Positions 47,296 to 55,653 of a stretch of DNA of 64,000 bases are shown piece by piece. The translations under genes were made by a program, and so were the position numbers. The notes beneath the pieces were generated by a model that saw only the letters and a program-made list of their open reading frames with translations, made no database searches and was not told the origin of the DNA. How positions within the stretch are numbered: position 1 is the first letter of the stretch; each line of letters begins with the position of its first letter. The DNA is from Planctomycetota bacterium (GTDB lineage Bacteria; Planctomycetota; J058; JAJDCQ01), in assembly GCA_029260755.1 (NCBI GenBank), contig JAJDCQ010000128.1, forward strand, positions 1 to 64,000, given 5' to 3'.

Positions 47296-49353
47296 GTGAT
47301 CCCGAGCTCGCTCCCGCCCTCCTCGCATCCCGGAGACTCGGGAAGACGCCATCCCACGCAGCCGTCGACCTCCGGCGTGTTCCGAGCCCTCGACCGCTAT
47401 CAGATTCACGGAGAGATCGGGCGGGGCGGCATGGGGGCGGTCTACCGCGCTCACGATCCGCGCCTCGGCCGCGCCGTCGCGATCAAGGTCTTCGCCCCGG
47501 GGCCGGACCGGTCGGGGAAGCGCCGGGCGCGCTTCGAGCGCGAGGCGGCCGCCGCGGGACGGCTGCGTCACCCGGGGATCGTCCACGTCCACGACGCGGG
47601 GGCGGCCGGCGGGCTCCTCTACCTGGTGATGGACTTCGTCGAGGGCGAGACGCTCGCCGCCCGGATCCGACGCGCCCCGCTGCCACCGCGCGAGGCGGCG
47701 CGCATCACCGCCGCGATCGCCCGGGCGCTCGATCACGCCCACGGCCAGGGGATCGTCCACCGCGACGTGAAGCCGGCGAACATCCTGCTCCGGACCCGGC
47801 CCGACGGTCCGTCCGAGGCGCTCCTCGCCGACTTCGGGATCGCCCGCGACCTCGACTCGACCGCAGGTCTGACGGCCACGGGCGAGATCGTCGGGACGAT
47901 CGGCTACATGGCGCCCGAGCAGCTCCGGGGCAACCCGGACGACGTCGGACCGACGGCCGACGTCTGGGCGCTCGGCGCGGTCCTCCACGAGTGCGTGACG
48001 GGGCGGCCGGCGTTCGTCGGGGAGGGGGCGCCGCAGGTGATGGCGGCGATCCTCGCTCACGACCTCGTCCCGCCGTCGGCGGTGCGGCCGGTGCCGGAGG
48101 CGCTCGACGCGATCGTCGCCTGTTGCCTCGACGCCGAACCGCTCTATCGCTACGAGTCGGCGGGCGCGCTCGCCGACGACCTCGATGCGTTCCGGGCGGG
48201 ACGTCCCATCGCCGCGCGCGGTGGTGCCCGGCGGCGCGGCGGCGCGGCGCGCTGGATCGCGGCCCTCGTGATCGGGCTGCTCGCGCTCGGCGTCGCGGGC
48301 GGGGCGGCGACCTTCCTCGCCCGGGATCGGGACCCGCCGCGGGTGAGCTTCGAGCGGCCGCGGTGGTTCGCCCCGAACGAGGCGAGCTCGATCCTCGTCC
48401 GCGGGCGGCTGAGCGAGCCCTGCCGCGAGCTCCGCTTCGGCGAGACCCGGGTCGTCCCGGACGGGGTCGCGTTCGAGGTCCGCCTCGACGTGCCGACCGA
48501 GCGCGCCACCCACCTCGTGACCGCGGTCGACCTCGCCGGCAACGAGAGCCTCCCCGAGACGGTCACGATCCTCCGCGAGGCGGCGCCGCCCTCGCCGATC
48601 CCCGAGGGGACCTGGTGGGATCCGACGCCCGAGCAGCTCGCCGCCGTCGAGGAGACCGGCTGGCCGCTCTGGTTCGAGGACGACGCCGGGATGCGGTTCG
48701 TCCTGATCCCGGCTGGCGAGCTCGCGCTGAAGAAGAAGACGCTGGCGGTCGCGAAGCCGTTCTACCTCGCGGCGTTCGAGCTGACGAACGAGCAGTACAC
48801 CCTCTGGAACCCGAAGCACGGGCCGCAGCCGCAGAACGGGCAGCCGTGTGACGGCCCGACCCAGGCCGCCCCGCACGTCTCCTGGGACGAGGCCCGCGCC
48901 TTCTGCGAGTGGCTGGGCGAGACGCGAGGGCAGCCGGGGGCCTACCGCCTGCCCGCCGACGCGGAGTGGGAGTGGGCCTACCGGGCGCGGACGACGACCC
49001 GCTACTACTGGGGAGATGAGGTCGGCGGCGAGCCCCTCGCGAACCTCGGCGACGCCGTCTCCAAGGTCGTCTTCGACTGGAAGCACGAGGTCGCCCCGCT
49101 CGATGACGGCCACCGCGTCGCCGCCCCCGTCGGCAGCTTCCCCTGCAACCCCTGGGGTCTCTACGACATGGCCGGCAACGTCTACGAGTGGACCGCCGAG
49201 CTCCGCGACGACGGGAAACCGGCCCTGGCCGGAGGCTCCTGGTTCGACCCTCCGAGGGCCCTGACGGCGGGGGCACGCCTCAGCTCGGACCCCTTCAGCC
49301 AGTACGCCAACTTCGGGATGCGCGTCGCGTTCGACGGCCCACCCCCGCGCTGA
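47296..49353 (+). CDS. Ser/Thr kinase fused to a formylglycine-enzyme-like (FGE-sulfatase) domain (kinase 4)
   Basis: A 685-residue protein. The kinase domain (about residues 34-300) has IGRGGMGAVY, VAIK, HRDVKPANILL and DFGIARD. A transmembrane helix is at about 317-339. The outside part has an immunoglobulin-like segment (about 345-435) and an SUMF1/EgtB-type FGE-sulfatase domain (about 465-685) with VSWDEARAFCEWLGE, YRLPADAEWEWAYRA, NPWGLYDMAGNVYEWTAEL and a final FGMRVAF. The two catalytic cysteines of true formylglycine enzymes are not evident, so this is more likely a binding module. The start is GTG 2 nt after the MgtC-type gene; no ribosome site is visible. Confidence 0.9.
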   Translation: MIPSSLPPSSHPGDSGRRHPTQPSTSGVFRALDRYQIHGEIGRGGMGAVYRAHDPRLGRAVAIKVFAPGPDRSGKRRARFEREAAAAGRLRHPGIVHVHDAGAAGGLLYLVMDFVEGETLAARIRRAPLPPREAARITAAIARALDHAHGQGIVHRDVKPANILLRTRPDGPSEALLADFGIARDLDSTAGLTATGEIVGTIGYMAPEQLRGNPDDVGPTADVWALGAVLHECVTGRPAFVGEGAPQVMAAILAHDLVPPSAVRPVPEALDAIVACCLDAEPLYRYESAGALADDLDAFRAGRPIAARGGARRRGGAARWIAALVIGLLALGVAGGAATFLARDRDPPRVSFERPRWFAPNEASSILVRGRLSEPCRELRFGETRVVPDGVAFEVRLDVPTERATHLVTAVDLAGNESLPETVTILREAAPPSPIPEGTWWDPTPEQLAAVEETGWPLWFEDDAGMRFVLIPAGELALKKKTLAVAKPFYLAAFELTNEQYTLWNPKHGPQPQNGQPCDGPTQAAPHVSWDEARAFCEWLGETRGQPGAYRLPADAEWEWAYRARTTTRYYWGDEVGGEPLANLGDAVSKVVFDWKHEVAPLDDGHRVAAPVGSFPCNPWGLYDMAGNVYEWTAELRDDGKPALAGGSWFDPPRALTAGARLSSDPFSQYANFGMRVAFDGPPPR

Positions 49354-49507
49354 GCCCCGTCGCGGGCTCGTCCGGCGCGACCCGCGGTCGGCGATCGTGA
49401 GCGGCCTCTCACTCGAGGCAAACTCCGCTCTCACGCGCGAACCCCATCCTCGTGGGCGACGGCGGCCAGCGAGGGCCCCGCCGCGAGGCGGCGGGCCGAG
49501 GAGTGAG

Positions 49508-50572
49508 ATGATCGTTCCCATGTCGATCCCTCCCCGAGATCAGGGGGCGGAGTCCGCCGAGTCGGCCTCGTCGTTCGCGTCGATCGACGCCGTCGTCATC
49601 GGCGCCGAGCCGCTCGCCGCGCTCCTGCGTGTCGCCTCGAGGGAGCTGCGCATCACGGTTCGGCGCGTCGCGCCCTTCGAGCTTCCGACGCTGCTCGCTG
49701 ACGTGGGCCAACGCGTCGACCTCGTCATCGTCGACCTCGGCGCTCTCGGCCATCGATCGGCGAGCGCGATCATGGACGTGCGGCGGCGGTGGCCCGAGGC
49801 CGGGATCGTCTCCGTCGCGATGAGCGGCGGCGTGGCCTCGGCCGTCGAGGCGTTCCGCGCCGGCGCGGATGACCATCTCGACGGGAGTCTGGCGCCGCGA
49901 TCGCTCGCGCCGTCGGTGGCCCGCGCCCTGTCGAACCGTGCGGTTCGCCGGATCCGGCGGGTGCGGGAAGCTGCTGGGCGGGCGTCGCACCGTCGGCTCA
50001 TGAGCCTCGCCATGCGCGACTCGCTCTCGAGCCTCTGGAATCGACGCTACTTCGACCTCCGCATCCGGTCCGAGATCGCACGCGCGGCGCGGCTGGGCAC
50101 CTCCATGTCGCTGGGCCTCCTCGACCTCGACGGATTCAAGCAGGTGAACGACTCGCTGGGGCATCCGGCCGGCGACCGACTGATCGCCCTGATGGGGGAG
50201 ATCCTCCACGGCTGCTGCCGGTCCTACGACGTCCCCTGCCGTCTCGGCGGGGACGAGTTCGCCCTGATCCTCCCCGAGACCGATCTCGCCGGAGGCGTCG
50301 AAGCGATCGAGGACATCCGGTCGACCCTCTCCGCGAGCCTCGCCCTCGACGAGGACTCCGGCGGTCCGAGCGTCACGGTGAGCGCCGGGGTCGCGGCGGT
50401 GCCGGTCAGCGCGACGTCGGTCGGAGAGCTCCTAGGCGCGGCCGACCAGGCCCTCTACGCGGCGAAGAGGCACGGCCGGAACCGCGTCGTCTCCGCTCCG
50501 GTGCGTCCGGCCCGGCCGACCCTCGAGCGCTCGGCGCGTCCGTCGGTCCGGGAGGGCGGCGGGAGCGCCTGA
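49508..50572 (+). CDS. Diguanylate cyclase with N-terminal receiver-like domain
   Basis: A 354-residue protein. Residues ~20-140 form a receiver-like fold (DLVIVDLGALGH contains the acceptor-position Asp); a conserved Lys is absent near the end (GADDHLDGSL), so phosphorylation is doubtful. The GGDEF domain (about 175-335) has DSLSSLWNRRYFD, DLDGFKQVND and the active-site RLGGDEFALI. The inhibitory I-site RSYD lies exactly five residues before GGDEF, so both catalysis and product feedback should work, making c-di-GMP from GTP. The ATG follows GAGGAG. It provides c-di-GMP that the MshEN-like proteins of this window could sense; that link is inference. Confidence 0.9.
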   Translation: MIVPMSIPPRDQGAESAESASSFASIDAVVIGAEPLAALLRVASRELRITVRRVAPFELPTLLADVGQRVDLVIVDLGALGHRSASAIMDVRRRWPEAGIVSVAMSGGVASAVEAFRAGADDHLDGSLAPRSLAPSVARALSNRAVRRIRRVREAAGRASHRRLMSLAMRDSLSSLWNRRYFDLRIRSEIARAARLGTSMSLGLLDLDGFKQVNDSLGHPAGDRLIALMGEILHGCCRSYDVPCRLGGDEFALILPETDLAGGVEAIEDIRSTLSASLALDEDSGGPSVTVSAGVAAVPVSATSVGELLGAADQALYAAKRHGRNRVVSAPVRPARPTLERSARPSVREGGGSA

Positions 50573-50588
50573 GGGTCGCTCGACCCTC
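50571..50588. terminator. Hairpin between convergent genes
   Basis: GAGGGTCG and its complement CGACCCTC, 2-nt centre, overlap the diguanylate cyclase stop and precede the convergent GtrA stop. Confidence 0.45.
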
Positions 50589-50598
50589 GGTCGGGGGG

Positions 50599-51321
50599 TC
50601 AGGGGTAGAAGACGGTCGACCCGGAGACGAACGCCGACCCATCCGTCACGCGGAGTCGCTCGCTGCGAGGTCTCCGGGAGGACTCCGGGGAGAACACGAT
50701 CAGGCGGCTTCCGATGAAGCTCCAGGCGAATGCCACGACCGTCCCCGCCAGCGCGCCGATGGTCGCCCACGGCAGGTCGACCGCGCCCACCCGGGAGGGG
50801 ATGGCCGAGACCACGGCCGTCGCGGTCGCGACGTTGACGGCGAGCCCGACGAGACTGACCGCGACGAAGAGCAGGAGCTCGCGAAGGGAACGGCGGGAGC
50901 CGCCGGTGGTCTCGGCGAACGTCCACGATCGGTTCCAGAGGTAGCTGTTCAGGACCGCGACGCCGAACCCGATCGCCTTCGCGCCAGCGAGCACGTCGAT
51001 CGGGGGCGACGGTCGATCCGTGAGGAGGCCGAGCGTCGCGTGGAAGACCGCGAGGTCGACGCAGGTGTTGAGCACACCGACGACCAGGAACCGAAGGAGC
51101 TGTGCGAGCGCCGGCCGGTTCGTCGTGACGGCGGCGGCGAGCGCGCCGGCGCCGGCTGAGCCGATCAAGAGCCCGGGCGCGAGCGCCGCAATCGCCGGCG
51201 GCAGCCCGGCGGCGGGGACGGTGGCCACGAGCAGGACCGCGCTCGCCCCGCCGGCGAGCAGCCCGCTCAGGGCCTCCCTCGAGATCGACGCCGGGCGTCC
51301 TCCGTCGCGCGCCTCGCTCAC
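50599..51321 (-). CDS. GtrA-family membrane protein
   Basis: A 240-residue membrane protein. Two N-terminal hydrophobic segments are followed by the GtrA core: LLRFLVVGVLNTCVDLAVF, then NSYLWNRSWTF, VSLVGLAVNVATATAVV and a last helix with WSFIGSRLIVF. GtrA-like proteins help translocate lipid-linked sugars (for example bactoprenol-glucose flippases). GtrA proteins usually have about 120-150 residues, so the first ~80 residues here are extra. Its start overlaps the barrel-protein stop by 4 nt (ATGA). The operon is preceded by operator array A, which ties it to the two-component system. Confidence 0.85.
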   Translation of the reverse strand: MSEARDGGRPASISREALSGLLAGGASAVLLVATVPAAGLPPAIAALAPGLLIGSAGAGALAAAVTTNRPALAQLLRFLVVGVLNTCVDLAVFHATLGLLTDRPSPPIDVLAGAKAIGFGVAVLNSYLWNRSWTFAETTGGSRRSLRELLLFVAVSLVGLAVNVATATAVVSAIPSRVGAVDLPWATIGALAGTVVAFAWSFIGSRLIVFSPESSRRPRSERLRVTDGSAFVSGSTVFYP

Positions 51322-52466
51322 CGGCCGGCGCCCTCGCCCTCGAGGAGGCGTCCCAGGGCACGCCGACGCTGCGAGGCGGCGACGAGGGTGTCGTCATCGT
51401 CGCGGCCGAACCAGTAGCCGATCCCGAACCAGAAGAGGGTGTCCGGGGCGCCGTCGGTCAGGCCGAGGCCTCCGCCGAGCTCGAAGCTCGCGCGTCCGAC
51501 GGCGAGCCGGGCGCCGGCTGTCGCCGTGATCGGCGCCTGGTCGACGATCCCGGCGCCCGACCAGGCCGGCGTCGCGCCGTCCAGCCCCACGCCGAGGGAG
51601 AGCCGGTCCGTGGCGATCCACGTCAGGCCGACGGCCGCCTGGACGAACGGGTCGAGCCGGGCCCCCGAGCCCTCGAAGATCGTCTCGTTCCCGATCGGGA
51701 AGACGCCGCCGAGGTTGGCGTGCAGGACGAGGTCGCCGAACCGGATCGAGCCGAGGGCGGTGACCGCGACATCGACGGTGCCCGCGTTCGTCAGGTCGCT
51801 GGCGCGGGAGATCGGGATCTTCGCCTGGACGGCGATGCCGAACGCGGTCACGTCGTCCTCGCGAAGGCGCCAGAGCTCGATCCGCGCGCCGAGCGTGATG
51901 TCGGCGAGGTTGTCGTGGCGTCCGGTCTTGCTTCCGAAGAGGAGCTTCCGGTCCTCGCCGCGAACGCTGGGGAGCGGCCCGTCCGAGAACACGCGGAACA
52001 CGTCGCGGCGCTCGTCCCAGCCCGCGATGCGCGCCGATGCGAAGAGGGTGAGGCGATCGAGGACGGCCGCCTCGAGGTCGAAGCGGGCCCACTCGTGGAA
52101 GATCCCGTCGAAGCGCTGGGCGTGGCCGCCAGCCTCCAGGCTCTCGGTCGATCGGGTGTGGCTCCCTCCGAGCGCGAAGCGGATCGTCCCCGTCGGGGCC
52201 GTCCGGGCGGCGGCGAGCCTCGGGAGGCCGAGCGGCGCGTAGAAGAAGGCGTCGCGCGGCGGAGAGAGGGGCGCGCCGAGGCGAATGCGCCGGTCGAGCA
52301 GCTCGGGGTCGGGGCGCTCGTCCAGCTGGGGATCGGGTTCCTGCTCCGGGGCCGTGTCGAGCGTGACCGGCGGCGAGGCTCCGTCCCGCGCGTCGGCTCG
52401 TGACGTCGCGTGGAGCACGACGACGGTGATCAGGATGAGTGTCCGCTGGCGGGACGCGCGGCGCAT
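51318..52466 (-). CDS. Outer-membrane beta-barrel-type protein (DUF3187-like)
   Basis: A 382-residue exported protein with a signal peptide (cleavage near residue 25), an acidic Pro-rich stretch, then a long series of alternating amphipathic strands with Gly and aromatic girdle residues, ending in FWFGIGYWFGRD and a short helical tail. The pattern resembles DUF3187 transporters or porin-like barrels (YAPLGLPRLAAARTAPTG near the start, RFDLEAAVLDRLTLFASARIAG). The AGGAGG 6 nt upstream sets the start. It is the first gene of an operon with gtrA, directly behind operator array A. Implies a cell envelope with an outer membrane; substrate unknown. Confidence 0.75.
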   Translation of the reverse strand: MRRASRQRTLILITVVVLHATSRADARDGASPPVTLDTAPEQEPDPQLDERPDPELLDRRIRLGAPLSPPRDAFFYAPLGLPRLAAARTAPTGTIRFALGGSHTRSTESLEAGGHAQRFDGIFHEWARFDLEAAVLDRLTLFASARIAGWDERRDVFRVFSDGPLPSVRGEDRKLLFGSKTGRHDNLADITLGARIELWRLREDDVTAFGIAVQAKIPISRASDLTNAGTVDVAVTALGSIRFGDLVLHANLGGVFPIGNETIFEGSGARLDPFVQAAVGLTWIATDRLSLGVGLDGATPAWSGAGIVDQAPITATAGARLAVGRASFELGGGLGLTDGAPDTLFWFGIGYWFGRDDDDTLVAASQRRRALGRLLEGEGAGR

Positions 52467-52497
52467 GAGAGCCTCCTCGTTCGTTCTCGTTGTCGAG

Positions 52498-52551
52498 AGC
52501 GTAGATCGAGGAGGTGAGAGCGCCGTGATCGAGCGGTGAGACCGCCCTCAT
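52498..52551 (-). promoter_or_regulatory. Operator array A and promoter (barrel-gtrA operon)
   Basis: Read toward the operon: ATGAG, N6, CTCAC, N6, ATCAC, N6, CTCAC (5-mers beginning at plus positions 52547, 52536, 52525 and 52514, exactly 11 apart), then 10 nt and a -10-like TACGCT at 52503-52498. The predicted start is about 25 nt before the ATG. The repeats occupy the -35 region, as expected for activation by an OmpR-type regulator. Confidence 0.7.
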
Positions 52552-52564
52552 TCTTCGGCGCCGG

Positions 52565-53239
52565 TCAGGCCGAGGTCGCCTCGCACCGGTAGCCGACCCC
52601 GCGGATGGTCGCGATCAACGACGGCGCGCCGGGACGGTCGAGCTTTCGCCGAAGGTAGTTGACGTAGACGTCGATCACGTTCGAGGTCGACTCGAAGTTC
52701 ATGTCCCACACGTGCTCACCGATCTGGGATCGGGTGAACGTTGCGCCCTGATGACGGAGGAAGAACTCGAGGAGGGCGAACTCCCGGGCGGTCAGATGAA
52801 CCTCGACGTCGTCGAGGCTCACCCGCCGCCGCACCGGGTCCAGCTTGACGCCTCCGCAGGTGAGCGGCGGAGTGGCGCCGCGGCCTCGTCGGAGGAGGGC
52901 GCGCGCCCGCGCCTTGAGCTCGGCGAACGAGGCCGGCTTGACGACGTAGTCGTCGGCGCCCTCGTCGAGTCCGGAGACGCGATCGTCGACGGCGTCCCTC
53001 GCCGACAGGATCAGGATCGGCGTCGTGATCCCCTGGCGCCGGGCCGATCGGATGACCTCGAGGCCGCCGTGGCCCGGGAGGCCGAGGTCGATGATCGCCA
53101 GGTCGAAGGGAAAGGTGTTCAGGAGATAGCTGCCGTCGACCCCGTCGTGGGCGACCTCGACCTGGTACTGCACGTCGGTGAGGGCGCGGGCCACGAGGTC
53201 GGCGAGCTGGGTGTCGTCTTCGATGAGCAAGATCCGCAT
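52565..53239 (-). CDS. OmpR-family response regulator 1
   Basis: A 224-residue regulator: receiver domain (residues 1-115) with acidic pair EDD, phosphoacceptor Asp51 (IIDLGLPG), the Ser/Thr position in LILSARD and Lys101 (VVKP), then a winged-helix DNA-binding domain (about 128-222) with LTAREFALLEFFLRH, FTRSQIGEHVWD and the wing IATIRGVGYRCE. The recognition helix segment STSNVIDVYVNYLRRKLD is identical to that of regulator 2, so both should bind the same sites. The ATG chosen lies 11 nt after GGAGG; an in-frame GTG 18 nt upstream overlaps that site. There is no kinase of its own. It lies divergent from the regulator 2-kinase operon. Confidence 0.93.
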   Translation of the reverse strand: MRILLIEDDTQLADLVARALTDVQYQVEVAHDGVDGSYLLNTFPFDLAIIDLGLPGHGGLEVIRSARRQGITTPILILSARDAVDDRVSGLDEGADDYVVKPASFAELKARARALLRRGRGATPPLTCGGVKLDPVRRRVSLDDVEVHLTAREFALLEFFLRHQGATFTRSQIGEHVWDMNFESTSNVIDVYVNYLRRKLDRPGAPSLIATIRGVGYRCEATSA

Positions 53240-53509
53240 ATGGACATGATCCTCCACGGGGCTGCTGGAGCACTCGGCGTGCCACGCCCCCTTCGAGCTC
53301 TTCGCCTCGGCTTAGGTCGGTGGGCAGCGCGTCTCGGGTAAGAGTTACAATCCGAGCGGTAGCTGTTTCCCGCCCGCCACGACGGTCCTCCGCGTTCACG
53401 GTTGTCTTCCGCGTTGACGTCCGTTTCCCACGGCCAGGGCACGAGAGTCGGCCGACGCTCTCCTTGGACGTGTTGCAGACTGCCTCAGGGGACAGTGTCT
53501 CGCGCGATG
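53240..53509. other. Long leader/intergenic region of regulator 1
   Basis: About 270 nt with no credible gene. A weak minus-strand -10-like TGTAAC occurs at 53349-53344. Operator array B occupies the remainder of the divergent interval to the right. Confidence 0.4.
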
Positions 53510-53585
53510 GTGAGGCAGCCGTGAGCGCTTCATGAGAGATCGCTCATGCAACGGTCAGTGACTTCTCACAATCGGCCGCTAAACT
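53510..53585 (+). promoter_or_regulatory. Operator array B and promoter (regulator 2-kinase operon)
   Basis: Six 5-mers start exactly 11 nt apart at 53510 (GTGAG), 53521 (GTGAG), 53532 (ATGAG), 53543 (CTCAT), 53554 (GTCAG) and 53565 (CTCAC). The last is followed after 10 nt by the -10-like TAAACT (53580-53585). Start is near 53592, 23 nt before the GTG of regulator 2. The site lies between the two divergent regulator genes, so autoregulation of both is likely. Confidence 0.75.
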
Positions 53586-53614
53586 GCCGGCCTCACCTTG
53601 AGGAGACCGGGCCC

Positions 53615-54277
53615 GTGCGACTTCTGGTCGTCGAGGACAACGTCAAGCTCGCCGACCTCATCGCCCGGACGTTTTGCGATGAGGGCTACCAGGTCGAGGT
53701 GGCGCACGACGGAAGCGAGGGCGGGCATCTGCTCGCCACCTTCCCGTTCGAGCTCGCCATCGTCGACCTCAACCTCCCCGGGACGGATGGGTTCGCCGTG
53801 ATCCGCGGGGCGAGACGGCGAGGCGTGCAGACCCCGATCCTGATCCTGACGGCCCGTGACTCGGTCGAGGACCGCGTCCGCGGCCTCGACGACGGCGCCG
53901 ACGACTACCTCGTCAAGCCGTTCGCGCTGCCGGAGCTCAAGGCCCGGGCGCGCGCGCTCCAGCGGCGCGGGCGAGGTGCCTCGCCGCTCCTCGAGCACCG
54001 CGGCGTCTCCCTCGACCCGTCGCGACGTTCGGTCCGTCGGGCCGGCGTCGAGGTGAAGCTCACCGCCCGCGAGTACGAGCTCCTCGAGTTCTTCATGCGC
54101 CATCCGGGAGAGGTCCTCACCCGGACCCAGATCGGTGAGCACGTGTGGGACATGAACTACGAGTCGACGTCGAACGTGATCGACGTCTACGTCAACTACC
54201 TCCGGCGCAAGCTCGATCCGGTCGATGAGCCGTCGTTGATCGCGACGGTTCGCGGCGTGGGGTACCGCCTGGAATGA
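53615..54277 (+). CDS. OmpR-family response regulator 2
   Basis: A 220-residue regulator with intact receiver residues (EDN acidic pair, Asp51 in IVDLNLPG, LILTARD, Lys101 in LVKPF) and a winged-helix domain with LTAREYELLEFFMRH, LTRTQIGEHVWD and IATVRGVGYRLE. It is closely similar to regulator 1 throughout, and the pair looks like a recent duplication. The start is GTG 9 nt after AGGAG; upstream ATGs in frame lack a ribosome site and precede the predicted promoter. The kinase gene overlaps its stop by 4 nt, making it the cognate partner. Confidence 0.95.
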   Translation: MRLLVVEDNVKLADLIARTFCDEGYQVEVAHDGSEGGHLLATFPFELAIVDLNLPGTDGFAVIRGARRRGVQTPILILTARDSVEDRVRGLDDGADDYLVKPFALPELKARARALQRRGRGASPLLEHRGVSLDPSRRSVRRAGVEVKLTAREYELLEFFMRHPGEVLTRTQIGEHVWDMNYESTSNVIDVYVNYLRRKLDPVDEPSLIATVRGVGYRLE

Positions 54278-55638
54278 TCTTCCCGACGACGCTCCGCGGC
54301 CGGGTCGTCACGGCCGCGGTGATGCTCACGACGAGCCTGACGGTCGGCGGCGCGTTCTACTCTTACGTCCGCGTCGAGCACCACCTCGACAAGGCGATGG
54401 ATCGGTTCATCGAGCACGAGGTCGACGAGGCGATCGGCGAGCTCGAGACGGGCCAGATCCCCTTCGAGCCTTACACCGTGCGTCAGCTCGACGGGACGAT
54501 CATTGCGACCTCGGCCGATGTGCCCGACGGCCTCCCCCTCCTCGATGAGATGGCCGAGATCGAGAACAAGGCTCGCGGAGAACGGCGGATCGCCAACGTC
54601 CATCTAGACGACAGTCGGTTCGCGTACCGGGTCGTTCAGTATCGGCTCTGGAATCATCCCGACCGGATCGTTCAGATCGCGACCAGCCGCGAGGTGGTCG
54701 AGAAGGCGCTTCGCAACTACCGCGAGAACCTCTTCGTGGCCGTTCCGATCGGGGTCGTCCTGACGGCGCTGATCGTCTGGCTCCTCGTCTGGCTCTCCCT
54801 CCGCCCTCTCGAGGGGATCATCCGGACGGCCGAGGAGGTCGACGTCCGGGACCTCACCCGACGCATCCCCGAGACCGGCGCCGGGGAGGTCCGCCGCCTC
54901 TCGAGCGTCCTGAACGACATGCTCACCCGGATCGACGAGGGCGTCGCCACGATCCGCAACTTCTCGAGCGATGCGGCGCACGAGCTGCGGACTCCGCTGG
55001 CGGTCCTCCGCGGCGAGCTCGAGCTCCTCCTCGACCGGGTCGAGGAGCCGGAGGCGGCCGCGGCGCTGAGCCGGGCGCTCGACGAGGCGATCGAGCTCAC
55101 CCACCTAACCGACGCGCTCCTCCTGATGACGCGCGGGAGCGAGGCGCTCGCCGAGGAGTTCGGACCCATCGACCTATCGTCGATCGCCCACGATGTCGCG
55201 ACCGACGCCGGGATCGTTGCGGAGGCGAGAGGCCTCGCCCTGTCGGTCCAGATCGACGACGGGGTGCAGGGGCACGGGCACGCCCGTCTCCTCCGGCGTG
55301 TCATCTGGAACCTGATCGACAACGCGCTGAAGTTCACCGACGCCGGGACGGTCACGCTCGAGCTGAAGGCCGAGGGAGGAGGCGCGACGATCCGCGTCCA
55401 GGACACCGGCGGCGGGATCGATCCGGCGGACCTCCCCAGGGTCTTCGAGCGCTTCTTCCGATCCCGCGACGTTCAGGGGCGGAAGAAGGGGACCGGGCTC
55501 GGGTTGCCGCTCGTGCGCTGGATCTGCGAGGCGCACGGCGGGAAGATCGAGGCCGCCTCGACCCGGGGGGAGGGGAGCAGTTTCGTCGTGACGCTGCCGA
55601 TGTCGATGCCGAAGGTCTCGATCTCGAGCGCCGGGTAG
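54274..55638 (+). CDS. Sensor histidine kinase of the two-component system
   Basis: A 454-residue membrane kinase. Two membrane helices (about residues 12-31 and 152-173) enclose a ~120-residue extracytoplasmic sensor without a recognisable fold. HAMP follows (about 175-228), then the dimerisation/phosphoacceptor helix with SSDAAHELRTPLAVL (the phosphorylated His), and the ATPase domain with NLIDNALKF, VQDTGGGI, RVFERFFRS and GTGLGLPLV. All catalytic boxes are intact. It is translationally coupled to regulator 2 (ATGA) and probably also controls regulator 1. The stimulus is unknown; the sensor resembles in arrangement the PmrB/QseC group. Confidence 0.95.
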   Translation: MIFPTTLRGRVVTAAVMLTTSLTVGGAFYSYVRVEHHLDKAMDRFIEHEVDEAIGELETGQIPFEPYTVRQLDGTIIATSADVPDGLPLLDEMAEIENKARGERRIANVHLDDSRFAYRVVQYRLWNHPDRIVQIATSREVVEKALRNYRENLFVAVPIGVVLTALIVWLLVWLSLRPLEGIIRTAEEVDVRDLTRRIPETGAGEVRRLSSVLNDMLTRIDEGVATIRNFSSDAAHELRTPLAVLRGELELLLDRVEEPEAAAALSRALDEAIELTHLTDALLLMTRGSEALAEEFGPIDLSSIAHDVATDAGIVAEARGLALSVQIDDGVQGHGHARLLRRVIWNLIDNALKFTDAGTVTLELKAEGGGATIRVQDTGGGIDPADLPRVFERFFRSRDVQGRKKGTGLGLPLVRWICEAHGGKIEAASTRGEGSSFVVTLPMSMPKVSISSAG

Positions 55639-55653
55639 GGTAGCTCGCCTCGC

